Assembly (NCBI GenBank): GCA_017642485.1
Contig: JAGCPC010000116.1
Location: 1-42,470, forward strand
Direction: 5' to 3'
From: Prevotella sp.
Lineage (GTDB): Bacteria; Bacteroidota; Bacteroidia; Bacteroidales; Bacteroidaceae
DNA length: 42,470 bases
Part shown: positions 35,530-42,470 of the stretch, piece by piece
How positions within the stretch are numbered: position 1 is the first letter of the stretch
Layout of the letters: each line of letters opens with the position of its first letter
The notes under the pieces: generated by a model
What the model saw: only the letters and a program-made list of their open reading frames with translations
Told to the model about the DNA's origin: nothing
Database searches by the model: none
Program-made: the position numbers and the translations under genes

Positions 35530-35585
35530 TAGTTCATAGTTCAGAGTTCACAGTTCATAGTTCACAGTTCATAGTTCAGAGTTGA
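35526..35585. repeat. Degenerate AGTTCATAGTTCAC repeats, trmD-recF gap
   Basis: About seven imperfect 7-8 bp units (AGTTCATA, AGTTCAGA, AGTTCACA) fill the gap and merge into the TTG start of recF. Confidence 0.85.
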
Positions 35586-36682
35586 TACTAAAAAGCATTT
35601 CCATACTAAATTATAAGAATATCAGCGAGGCAAAATTGGACTTCTCGCCCAAGTTTAATTGCTTTATCGGCAACAACGGCGTGGGAAAGACCAATCTGCT
35701 TGACGCTCTGTACTACCTCTCGTTCTGCCACTCCATGTTTTCCAACATCGACTCGCAGCTCATGAAGCACGACACCGACTTCTTTATGATACAAGGAGAG
35801 TATCTTCACGATGACGGCGAGACTACCGAGGAGATATATGCCGGCATGAAGCGTGGTAGCAAGAAGCAGTTTAAACGCAACAAGAAGAGCTACAAGCGCC
35901 TCTCTGAGCACATCGGCATAGTGCCACTGATAATCGTTTCGCCCGATGATGCCATACTGATATCAGGAGGCAGCGAGGAACGTCGCCGACTGCTTGACAT
36001 CGTCATATCACAGTATGACAACAACTATATCAATTCGCTCAACCGTTACAATAAAGCACTGCAGCAACGCAATGCCCTGCTCAAGATGGAGGATGTGGAA
36101 CCCGACCCCACCCTCATGTCACTGTGGGAAGAGGAGATGGCACGCGAAGGGGAGTATATCTACCAGCAGCGCAACTTGTTTGTACAACGCTTCATACCCG
36201 TTTTCAACGAGGTATATCGACAGATAAGCGGCGATGGAGAGAGCGTCAGCCTGCGATATGTGTCACACTGCCAGCGAGGACCGCTGCTCGATGTCATAAG
36301 GCGCGACCGTATGAAGGACCTTGCAGTAGGCTATTCACTGCATGGCATACACCGTGACGAACTCGAGATGATGATTGACGGCTACCCCATGAAGCGCGAG
36401 GGCAGTCAGGGACAAAACAAGACATACGTCATAGCACTCAAACTGGCACAGTTTGACTTCCTAAGCAAGACAAGCAATGCCACCACCCCACTCTTGTTGC
36501 TTGATGATATCTTTGACAAGCTCGATGCCCATAGAGTAAAGAATATCGTAGAACTGGTATCGGGCAACAACTACGGTCAGATATTCATCACCGACACCAA
36601 CCGCGACCACCTCGACCAGATACTATCCCACTCACAGTCGGAGTACAAGATTTTCCATGTTGAGGAGGGAGTTTTCAGCTAA
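35582..36682 (+). CDS. recF: DNA replication and repair protein RecF
   Basis: SMC-like ATPase that helps load RecA at gaps with RecO and RecR. The 366-aa product has Walker A GNNGVGKTN at 30-38, the ABC-type signature region REGSQGQNKTYVIALKLAQ, and Walker B LLLLDDIFDKLD near 300. Length is normal. Start is TTG at 35582, within the end of the repeat tract; the encoded N-terminus (ILKSISILNYKNI) aligns with the usual beginning of RecF, so the start is credible. It is not beside dnaA/dnaN here. The DciA-type gene follows after 56 bp. Confidence 0.95.
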   Translation: MILKSISILNYKNISEAKLDFSPKFNCFIGNNGVGKTNLLDALYYLSFCHSMFSNIDSQLMKHDTDFFMIQGEYLHDDGETTEEIYAGMKRGSKKQFKRNKKSYKRLSEHIGIVPLIIVSPDDAILISGGSEERRRLLDIVISQYDNNYINSLNRYNKALQQRNALLKMEDVEPDPTLMSLWEEEMAREGEYIYQQRNLFVQRFIPVFNEVYRQISGDGESVSLRYVSHCQRGPLLDVIRRDRMKDLAVGYSLHGIHRDELEMMIDGYPMKREGSQGQNKTYVIALKLAQFDFLSKTSNATTPLLLLDDIFDKLDAHRVKNIVELVSGNNYGQIFITDTNRDHLDQILSHSQSEYKIFHVEEGVFS

Positions 36683-36738
36683 TCTTTTCTATAGTCACTA
36701 TCGTATCTATAGTATCTATAGCCACTATAATATCTATT
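36683..36738. repeat. Degenerate ATCTATAG repeats, recF-dciA gap
   Basis: Imperfect 8-9 bp units (CTATAGTCA, GTATCTATA, CACTATAAT) fill the entire gap. No terminator or promoter visible. Confidence 0.75.
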
Positions 36739-37053
36739 ATGTTCAAGAGATACCCCATATCAGTTGACAGCATATTGCACAGCATACTGCGCAATCAGGG
36801 GCTTGAGACTCCCCTGCTCCAGCGTCGTGTCATCGGCGCATGGGATGAGGTGATACGCTCACTCCTTGATGCCGATATGGCTGAGTATGTCATCGAGAGC
36901 ACTGAGTCGAAGGATATACGCAATCAGACCCTGTGGGTAAAGATTATATCACCTGCCGTACGTGCCGACCTACTAATGAAATGCTCCGACATCGTTGCCA
37001 CATTGAACAACAAGGTCGGAGCACAGATTATCACCTCTGTGAGGTTTTATTGA
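36739..37053 (+). CDS. DUF721/DciA-like protein
   Basis: 104-aa basic protein of the DUF721 family, whose characterised member DciA helps load the replicative helicase DnaB in bacteria without DnaC. The fold region spans residues about 10-100, with LLQRRVIGAWDEVI (the conserved W in the first helix region) and TLWVKIISPAVRADLLMKCSDIVATLNNKVGAQIITSVRF. The latter matches the KH-like DUF721 core. It follows recF on the same strand. recF-DUF721 neighbours occur in many genomes, which supports a replication role. Assignment by motif shape and context; not proven here. Confidence 0.85.
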   Translation: MFKRYPISVDSILHSILRNQGLETPLLQRRVIGAWDEVIRSLLDADMAEYVIESTESKDIRNQTLWVKIISPAVRADLLMKCSDIVATLNNKVGAQIITSVRFY

Positions 37054-37096
37054 TTCTATTTACTATAGTTACCATAGCTACTATAGCTATACTTGC
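37054..37096. repeat. ACTATAGTTACCATAG-type repeats between dciA and yidC
   Basis: Units such as CTATAGTTAC and CATAGCTACTATAG, related to those in the recF-dciA gap. They separate two convergent genes and are partly self-complementary, so may form weak hairpins. Confidence 0.65.
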
Positions 37097-38994
37097 TATT
37101 TCCCGAGTCTTTTTCTGCGGAGCTCATCACGTTCCCTTTGCATTTTCTGCTGCTGCTCCTGCATAGCCTGCAGGCGAGCGGCAAATCCTGACATCTTCTT
37201 CGGATTCTTCTTATTCTCAGCACGTTTTGCCTCAAGTATGGCAAGGAGTTTCTCGTCATTGGTGGTCTTGCGGAGCAACCACATGATAGCAGCCGAGAAG
37301 AATAGTGATACGAAGTAATAGAAGTTTAAGCCCGATGAGTAGTCATTAAACATGAAGAAGAACATCAGCGGCATGAGCATCATCATCCATCGCATCATCT
37401 TCATCTGCTCAGCCTGTGCGCCTATCATCTGATCCTTCTGCTGTTGCATGGTAAACCATGAGTAAAGCAGGTTGGCACCACAGAATAGTATGCACGTCAA
37501 TGACAGGTGGTCGCCGATGAGCCACAGGTTCTGCTGCCATGATACTATGGGGTCGTATGTTGACAAGTCGTCAATCCACAGGAATGACTGGCGCCTCAAT
37601 TGTATCGCATTAGGCACAAAGTTGAACATTGCAATCCAGATAGGCATCTGTATCAGCATGGGCAGACATCCGCTCAGCGGACTCACGCCATACTCCGAGT
37701 ACAGCTGCATCTGCACCTGCTGCTTCTGCAGGGCATCCTCGGGTTTGTCGAGGTGCTTTGTCGCCTCCTCCAGTTTCGGTCTGAGCACACGCATCTTTGC
37801 CGATGACATGTAGCTCTTCTTCACCATCGGGTAAGTGATGGCCTTCAGCAGCAACGTGATGAGTATCAGTATCACGCCCATAGGTATCGCCATCGAGCGC
37901 AGGAAGTCAAAGACATACAGCGTAAACCAGCGGTTGATGTAGCGGAATAGTGGCCACCCGAGGTACACCAGGCGCTCCAGTTCCAGATCCTTGCCCATGG
38001 TGCTCTCCTCCTCTACGCTCTGCAGCAGACGGAAGTCGTTGGGTACGAAGTAAAACTCCAGTTCTGTAGCACTGACACCCTTGGGGTCAAAGTCAGCCTT
38101 TAGCTTAGCCTCGTACTGCTTGAGGTATCCCGAACCCTTCTCCTGGGGTATGGAGGTGAGGCGCACGTCATTGCCGAAATTGCCTTTTGTGACCATCACG
38201 GCAGAGAAGAACTGGTTTTTGAATGCCACCCAGTCTATAGGTTCCTCTACCGTCTCATCCTTCTTCTCGCTCGTCTCGTTGAGGTAGTCTGTGCCACCCT
38301 CCGTGAAGTGGTAGGTGAGCGAACTATAGCGATTTTCAAAGGTGAAGCCCTTCTCCTGCTGCTTGCATACGTCCTGCCAGTTTATGTCTATTGTTGATGC
38401 ATTAGGTGCAAACAGTCCCGCCATACCGTTGGCGAGTATAGAGCAACTCAGTTTGTAGTCCTTGCTCAGCGCGTACCTTATTACTATATTCTTGCCCTCG
38501 CCTGCCTCTGCGGTGAAAGTCACCGTGCTTGGTGTCACCTCCGAGGGGGTAAAGAATAGTTCCTCGGTTGCTATATTCTGTTCCTTAGTTACAAGGGTAA
38601 AGTTAAGTTTCTGTGTCTCAGCATCAAAGAGTGTCACGTCCTTGTTGCCCTCATTGTCCTCGAAACCCTTTATCACTGCCTTGATCACTGTAGCACCTTT
38701 TGTTGACAGTGTCAGCTCCACCTTGTCATTTTTAAGCACCACGTTCTGCACACTGCCCTGCATGGCATCATGAAAGAGTGCCGTAGTATCAGCCACTGCC
38801 CGCTTAGCAGCCTCTGCCTTGCGTTGTATCTCAGCTATCTTCTGCTGCTCCTCAGCCTTCTGCTTTGCCACATTCTCTATAGAGTCCTTCGTGCGCATGG
38901 CCTCCATCTCCTCCTGCGAAGGCTGGTTATACCAGGTGAAACCAAAGAGTACTGCTGCGATGAGTACAAATCCTATGATAGTATTCTTATCCAA
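37096..38994 (-). CDS. yidC: Membrane protein insertase YidC
   Basis: Oxa1-family insertase for inner-membrane proteins. The 632-aa product has an N-terminal span (about 5-21, IIGFVLIAAVLFGFTWY), a charged coiled segment (about 28-66), the large periplasmic P1 domain (about 70-350) and the conserved five-span Oxa1 core (about 365-590), with YPMVKKSYMSSAKMRVLRPKLEE and LSGCLPMLIQMPIWIAMF. The tail is basic (QRERDELRRKRLGK). The start is TTG at 38994; the encoded MDKNTIIGFV fits the family. Promoter 52 bp upstream. In many relatives pyrG precedes yidC; here a repeat-rich non-coding stretch does. Confidence 0.96.
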   Translation of the reverse strand: MDKNTIIGFVLIAAVLFGFTWYNQPSQEEMEAMRTKDSIENVAKQKAEEQQKIAEIQRKAEAAKRAVADTTALFHDAMQGSVQNVVLKNDKVELTLSTKGATVIKAVIKGFEDNEGNKDVTLFDAETQKLNFTLVTKEQNIATEELFFTPSEVTPSTVTFTAEAGEGKNIVIRYALSKDYKLSCSILANGMAGLFAPNASTIDINWQDVCKQQEKGFTFENRYSSLTYHFTEGGTDYLNETSEKKDETVEEPIDWVAFKNQFFSAVMVTKGNFGNDVRLTSIPQEKGSGYLKQYEAKLKADFDPKGVSATELEFYFVPNDFRLLQSVEEESTMGKDLELERLVYLGWPLFRYINRWFTLYVFDFLRSMAIPMGVILILITLLLKAITYPMVKKSYMSSAKMRVLRPKLEEATKHLDKPEDALQKQQVQMQLYSEYGVSPLSGCLPMLIQMPIWIAMFNFVPNAIQLRRQSFLWIDDLSTYDPIVSWQQNLWLIGDHLSLTCILFCGANLLYSWFTMQQQKDQMIGAQAEQMKMMRWMMMLMPLMFFFMFNDYSSGLNFYYFVSLFFSAAIMWLLRKTTNDEKLLAILEAKRAENKKNPKKMSGFAARLQAMQEQQQKMQRERDELRRKRLGK

Positions 38995-39045
38995 AACGTT
39001 TTATGTTTTTTTGTGTGATATAAAGATGTAATTTCTATTTCTCTA

Positions 39046-39077
39046 CAAAGGTACAAATAAAATATGAGATACACAAA
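39046..39077 (-). promoter_or_regulatory. Promoter of yidC
   Basis: On the minus strand TTTG (39074-39077), 20 bp, TACCTTTG (39046-39053), giving an untranslated leader of about 45 nt. Confidence 0.75.
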
Positions 39078-39233
39078 ATAAATTCATTTATTTTTACGGT
39101 AATGATATAAGGTACGGGCACATAATCCCATAGGATTCGTAATACTAAATCTGTCTCTCTCATGAAAGTTTGTGTTTCTACCTCCATCCTCCACTTTTTG
39201 ATGGTAACTTTCTATAGGTTAGCATATTAACTT

Positions 39234-39275
39234 AGTGGAGGTGGATTTTCTAACCTCCATAAACCTCCACTTTTT
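39234..39275 (+). terminator. Terminator-like hairpin in the yidC-glgP gap
   Basis: AGTGGAGGT (39234-39242) pairs with ACCTCCACT (39263-39271), followed by a T-run on the plus strand. No plus-strand gene precedes it, so it may instead be a structural part of the repeat region. Confidence 0.4.
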
Positions 39276-39345
39276 CTGCTTGCATGTGCTGAGATTCTAA
39301 ATGTTGTTGTTATGCTTCTAAATGCAGAGGCTAAGCTTCCGAGTA

Positions 39346-39407
39346 AAATTAACCGGTTAATTTCGCAAATTTACTAGTTAATTCTTAAAATTTACTGGTT
39401 AATTTTT
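39346..39407. repeat. Three 20-bp repeats at 21-bp spacing
   Basis: Copies start at 39346, 39367 and 39388. The first contains the perfect 18-bp palindrome AAATTAACCGGTTAATTT; the others keep AAATTTACTAGTTAATT and AAATTTACTGGTTAATT. The exact 21-bp step puts all three on one face of the helix, as expected for an array of protein sites. Confidence 0.8.
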
Positions 39408-39442
39408 GGCAGTTGCTAAGTGTCTATATTTGAATGATTAGC

Positions 39443-39477
39443 TTCAACATGCAGAGAAGTTTGTTTTGCATGCTGAA
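39443..39477. repeat. Inverted repeat TTCAACATGC/GCATGCTGAA
   Basis: Ten-bp arms at 39443-39452 and 39468-39477 with one mismatch and a 15-nt loop. No T-run follows; probably a structural hairpin of the intergenic element. Confidence 0.5.
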
Positions 39478-39519
39478 AGGTGTGCTTCGCTGACTATAAT
39501 ATAAGGTACGGAAGAAAAC

Positions 39520-39560
39520 AAAAAAACAAGCCGATAGAGCGCTGAAGCTCCACCGGCTTG
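39520..39560 (-). terminator. Intrinsic terminator of glgP
   Basis: CAAGCCG (39527-39533) pairs with CGGCTTG (39554-39560), with an inner GAGC/GCTC stem. On the minus strand a seven-T run follows (39520-39526). Confidence 0.85.
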
Positions 39561-39573
39561 TGATTATTTGTCA

Positions 39574-39594
39574 CTCAACTTTGAAGAAGTTGAG
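39574..39594 (-). other. Hairpin just after the glgP stop codon
   Basis: CTCAACTT (39574-39581) and AAGTTGAG (39587-39594) form an 8-bp stem with a 5-nt loop, 20 bp past the stop codon. There is no T-run, so it is more likely an mRNA 3'-end stabiliser in front of the main terminator. Confidence 0.5.
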
Positions 39595-39613
39595 AGGATA
39601 CATGCTAAGGGAC

Positions 39614-42178
39614 TTAGTCGAGCCACTTGATGTAGCAGAAGTCCTGACGGTGTGGCAGGAGGTCGTTCTTTGGGAACATGCGCACGCAGGTCTTGTAGTG
39701 ACCAGCGCGGCTTATCTCCATGTCACACTGGAAGGTGTACTGGTTGCCCTCCTGCTTGATGAGCTTGAATGGCACTACGCGGTTGATCATGCGGTCGGTG
39801 CCTGACTGGTCGTCCTTGATGCTTACGAGCTCGAGGCCTACTGCATCGTTGAGACCCTGCTCGTCGATGGTGTAAGAGATCTGGGTGTTCTTACCTGTCT
39901 CAGCACCCTGGGTGAAGACAGAGGTCTCTGAATCGACTACGCGGATGCTGTCCCAACGCTCTGCTACGGTCTCCTTCCACTGTGCTATGTCCTTAGCCAT
40001 CTGGTACTCGTTGGCGTTCATCTTCTTAGAGCGTGCGGCGAGCTTGGTGTAGAACTTAGAATAGTAGTCGTCGAGCTGACGCTTCATGGTGTAGTGAGGT
40101 GCTATGGTAGCGATAGAGTTCTTGATGACCTTGATCCAGTCCTTTGAGAGACCCTTCTTGTCCTTATCGTAGTAGAGAGGTACTATCTCGTTCTCGAGCA
40201 TATTATATATGGTGGTAGCATCAAGCTGATCCTGATAGCCCTGGTTCTCGTAGGTACGCTCCTGCTTGAGAGCCCAACCGGCACCCTTGCGGTAGCCTTC
40301 TACCCACCAGCCGTCGAGGACTGAGAGGTTGACAACACCATTCATCTCGGCCTTCTCGCCTGATGTACCTGATGCCTCGAGAGGACGTGTTGGGGTGTTC
40401 ATCCAGATGTCAACGCCTGACACGAGACGGCGAGCGAGCTGGAAGTCGTAGTCCTCGAGGAAGATAATCTTGCCGAGGAACTCAGGACGCTGGCTTATCT
40501 CGTAGATGCGCTTGATGAGGCCCTGTCCTGCTCCGTCAGCTGGGTGTGCCTTACCTGAGAAGAAGAAGAGTACTGGCTTCTCTGGGTTGTTGACAATCTT
40601 AGAGAGACGGTCGAGGTCGGTGAAGAGGAGGTGTGCACGCTTATAGGTAGCAAAACGACGGCAGAAGCCTATCATGAGGGCATCAGGGTTGATGCGCTCG
40701 AGGAGTGATACTACGCGTGCTGGGTCGCCCTGGTTCTTGAGCCATGACTCGGTGAACTTCTCGCGGATGTACTTGACGAGCTTGTTCTTCAGAGCTTTGC
40801 GGGTCTCCCATATCTCTGTGTCAGGGCAGTCGTAGATGCCGTGCCAGAGCTCCTCGTTTGACTGGTCTTCGTAGAAGCCCTGTCCGAGGTACTTATCGTA
40901 AATCTTACGCCACTCTGTAGCACACCATGATGGGAAGTGAACACCGTTGGTGACGTAGCCCACGTGGTTCTCCTCTGGGTAGTAACCGTTCCAGATGCTT
41001 GAGAACATCTTCTGTGACACCCATCCGTGGAGCATAGACACGCCGTTGACCTCCTGACAGGTGTTGCAAGCGAAGGTTGACATACAGAAGCGCTCGTTGT
41101 CGTCGTCAGGGTTTACGCGACCCATGCCAATGAACTCTTTCCAAGAGATGCCGAGCATCTGTGGGTAGCCACCCATATATTTGCCAAAGAGGTCCTTGTC
41201 GAAGTAGTCGTGACCTGCTGGCACTGGAGTGTGAACGGTGTAGAGTGAAGAGGCACGAACCACCTCCATAGCCTGGTTGAATGACAGGCCATCCTCCTTG
41301 ATATAGTCCACGAGACGCTGCAGGTTGCAGAGTGCTGCGTGACCCTCGTTGCAGTGATATACCTGCTTCTTGATGCCGAGCTTCTTGAGCAGCAGCACGC
41401 CACCGATGCCGAGGAGAATCTCCTGCTTGAGACGGTTCTCCCAGTCGCCACCATAGAGGGCGTGGGTGATGGAACGGTCGAACTCAGAGTTCATATCGTT
41501 ATCGGTGTCGAGGAGATACAGAGTGACACGACCTACGTTTGCCTGCCATACGAGGGCATGTACTACGTAGTTCATGTAAGGTACATCGACAACGAGTTGG
41601 TTGCCGTCCTTGTCGAGAGTCTTGGTGATAGGCAGGGAGTTGAAGTTCTGCGCATCGTAGTTGGCTATCTGCTGACCATCCATAGAGAGGCTCTGCTTGA
41701 AGTAGCCGAAACGATAGAGGAAGCCGATGCCGCACATATCAACGTTGGAGTCGGATGCCTCCTTGATATAGTCGCCGGCAAGCATGCCGAGACCACCAGA
41801 GTAGATTTTGAGTGAGTTGTGGATACCAAACTCCATGGAGAAGTATGCCACAGAAGGACGCTTACTGTCTGGCTTAACGCTCATATAATCCTTGAAGTGC
41901 TGATATACAGCCTTCACGTTAGCCATAATCTTCTTGTCCTTCACAATCTCCTCCTTGCGCTTGTAGGAAAGGAGCTCGAGGAGCTGCACTGGATTGTGAC
42001 CTACCTGCTCGTAGATGTCCTCGTCAAGTGAACGGAACATCTCGCGTGCGTCATAGTTCCATACCCACCACATGTTGTGAGCTATCTCGTCGAGACACTC
42101 CAACTCCTTTGGGAGGGTTGACTTTACATGAAACTCCTTCCAAATAGGAGTATTAACATAATCTGCTTTGATTTTCAT
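39614..42178 (-). CDS. glgP: Alpha-glucan phosphorylase (GT35)
   Basis: Phosphorolyses glycogen or maltodextrin to glucose 1-phosphate with pyridoxal phosphate. The 854-aa product has the N-terminal domain of the bacterial/archaeal-type alpha-glucan phosphorylases ([16 protein letters not shown] near 33-48), [36 protein letters not shown], the RRFATYKRA phosphate-site arginine/lysine run, and the cofactor lysine K609 in [14 protein letters not shown]. Length is typical for this subgroup. It follows the probable glycogen synthase by 58 bp on the same strand, so synthesis and breakdown enzymes look co-transcribed. Substrate preference between glycogen and shorter maltodextrins cannot be told. 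Confidence 0.95.
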   Translation of the reverse strand: MKIKADYVNTPIWKEFHVKSTLPKELECLDEIAHNMWWVWNYDAREMFRSLDEDIYEQVGHNPVQLLELLSYKRKEEIVKDKKIMANVKAVYQHFKDYMSVKPDSKRPSVAYFSMEFGIHNSLKIYSGGLGMLAGDYIKEASDSNVDMCGIGFLYRFGYFKQSLSMDGQQIANYDAQNFNSLPITKTLDKDGNQLVVDVPYMNYVVHALVWQANVGRVTLYLLDTDNDMNSEFDRSITHALYGGDWENRLKQEILLGIGGVLLLKKLGIKKQVYHCNEGHAALCNLQRLVDYIKEDGLSFNQAMEVVRASSLYTVHTPVPAGHDYFDKDLFGKYMGGYPQMLGISWKEFIGMGRVNPDDDNERFCMSTFACNTCQEVNGVSMLHGWVSQKMFSSIWNGYYPEENHVGYVTNGVHFPSWCATEWRKIYDKYLGQGFYEDQSNEELWHGIYDCPDTEIWETRKALKNKLVKYIREKFTESWLKNQGDPARVVSLLERINPDALMIGFCRRFATYKRAHLLFTDLDRLSKIVNNPEKPVLFFFSGKAHPADGAGQGLIKRIYEISQRPEFLGKIIFLEDYDFQLARRLVSGVDIWMNTPTRPLEASGTSGEKAEMNGVVNLSVLDGWWVEGYRKGAGWALKQERTYENQGYQDQLDATTIYNMLENEIVPLYYDKDKKGLSKDWIKVIKNSIATIAPHYTMKRQLDDYYSKFYTKLAARSKKMNANEYQMAKDIAQWKETVAERWDSIRVVDSETSVFTQGAETGKNTQISYTIDEQGLNDAVGLELVSIKDDQSGTDRMINRVVPFKLIKQEGNQYTFQCDMEISRAGHYKTCVRMFPKNDLLPHRQDFCYIKWLD

Positions 42179-42179
42179 A

Positions 42180-42236
42180 ATTTAATTATTTTAATTATCT
42201 GAATAGTCTGAATAATCGGAGTAATCGGAGAATCAC
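42180..42236. repeat. Short degenerate repeats between glycogen synthase and glgP
   Basis: TTTAATTAT units (42180-42199) are followed by TCTGAATAG/TCTGAATAA and TCGGAGTAA/TCGGAGAAT units of 9 bp. Same style as the other tracts. Confidence 0.7.
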
Positions 42237-42470
42237 TTATGCTTTCTGCGCTTTGCGCAAAGCTATGTCGTAAGCCTCATAGTAGTACTTGATGAACTCG
42301 CTCCAGAGGGCTTTCTTTGAGAGTTTCTCAGCAGCTGTGCGCGCTTTCTTGACCTGCGCGGGTGTGAACTGCGAGAACTCCACCACGGTGTCCTTTATGA
42401 CATCAGCCACCTCGGAGTAGTTGTAGTCGGTACGGTGGATGGTCTTCACACCGTCAATAATCTCCGAATA
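42237..42470 (-). CDS. C-terminal end of a probable glycogen synthase, cut by the window edge
   Basis: Seventy-seven codons are open from the right edge to the stop at 42237-42239; the GTG at 42449 is an internal valine, not a start. The fragment (SEVADVIKDTVVEFSQFTPAQVKKARTAAEKLSKKALWSEFIKYYYEAYDIALRKA) is helical and resembles the tail of the Bacteroidota glycosyltransferase (GT3-like glycogen synthase) that commonly sits directly upstream of glgP. The call leans on this neighbourhood; the catalytic part is outside the window. Confidence 0.65.
   Translation of the reverse strand, partial: YSEIIDGVKTIHRTDYNYSEVADVIKDTVVEFSQFTPAQVKKARTAAEKLSKKALWSEFIKYYYEAYDIALRKAQKA

Larger units (their letters stand above)
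39078..39519. other. Repeat-rich non-coding stretch between glgP terminator and yidC promoter
   Basis: No reading frame of useful length exists here on either strand. The stretch 39118-39498 is bounded by two copies of ATATAAGGTACGG (39105-39117 and 39499-39511). Inside are a duplicated CCTCCAT/CTCCACTTTTT motif, a 9-bp stem AGTGGAGGT/ACCTCCACT, three 21-bp-spaced ACYRGT-type repeats, and a hairpin at 39443-39477. No terminal inverted repeats were found. It may be a small non-autonomous element or a cis-regulatory array. I recognise no known family. Confidence 0.5.

Noticed and set aside
37115..37133. GGAGCTCATCACGTTC in yidC, similar to the dispersed GAAGCTCATCACTTCG element
   Set aside because: It is in-frame coding sequence for the yidC tail and lacks the matching hairpin arm; treated as chance.
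39078..39519. A decayed pyrG upstream of yidC
   Set aside because: No fragment in any frame recalls CTP synthase motifs, and the stretch is too short and too repetitive.
41339..41815. 158-codon frame antisense to glgP
   Set aside because: Shadow of a strongly conserved coding region; composition follows the codon pattern of glgP and there is no promoter or recognisable family.

Overview
The window is chromosomal DNA from a member of the Bacteroidota, most likely a Bacteroidales species close to Prevotella (Prevotellaceae). The evidence is the promoter type (TTTG, 19-20 bp, TAnnTTTG) in front of many genes, the general lack of Shine-Dalgarno sequences, the gene families present (a HU protein fused to a LysM domain, a DUF2520 oxidoreductase, GH43, a GT35 phosphorylase next to a glycogen synthase end), and the degenerate short-period intergenic repeats I associate with Prevotella-like genomes. 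Almost everything is core housekeeping. I see no prophage, CRISPR array, rRNA or tRNA gene, and no complete insertion sequence.

Layout. (1) 1-2.8 kb, minus strand: the 5' tip of an unidentified gene at the left edge, then tkt and rpiB (pentose phosphate pathway). (2) 2.9-6.9 kb, plus strand: ftsK translocase, a LolA-type lipoprotein carrier and RNase Z. (3) 6.9-10.3 kb: a PHP-domain hydrolase (minus), then glnS and a DedA membrane protein (plus). (4) 10.3-10.8 kb: a 480-bp intergenic region with two candidate small transcripts that share a sequence motif. (5) 10.8-16.7 kb: a DUF2520 oxidoreductase facing panB-panC-panD-coaBC-coaX and a BadF-type kinase, a nearly complete pantothenate/CoA pathway in one block. 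(6) 16.7-18.0 kb, minus: a lipoprotein and a membrane-anchored TPR protein. (7) 18.0-27.9 kb, minus: a long tightly packed set transcribed ftsY, rimO, HU, HU-LysM, lon, tgt, lptF/G, DEAD-box helicase. (8) 28.1-32.6 kb: an acyl-CoA ligase (plus), a GH43 glycosidase and an ATP-grasp-like protein (minus). (9) 32.6-37.1 kb: ligA (minus), facing trmD, recF and a DciA-type protein (plus). (10) 37.1-42.5 kb, minus: yidC, a 560-bp repeat-rich intergenic region, alpha-glucan phosphorylase, and the C-terminal end of what is probably glycogen synthase, cut by the window edge.

How the genes work together. The pan-coa block runs from ketoisovalerate and aspartate to 4'-phosphopantetheine, lacking only an obvious PanE and the last two CoA steps. 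The ftsY-lon block joins membrane targeting, tRNA and ribosome modification, nucleoid proteins and proteolysis. The ligA/recF/dciA region concerns replication and repair. The right end is glycogen turnover.

The best candidate for something little described is the protein at 24294-25328: an N-terminal HU DNA-binding domain, a single membrane span and a C-terminal LysM domain. It looks built to connect the nucleoid to peptidoglycan, and its gene overlaps lon by 4 nt. Other points of interest are the paired motif and mini-transcripts at 10.36-10.70 kb, the repeat-rich yidC-glgP gap, phased GTGCAA boxes over the acyl-CoA ligase promoter, and a tRNA-guanine transglycosylase whose zinc motif reads D-x-C-x-x-D.
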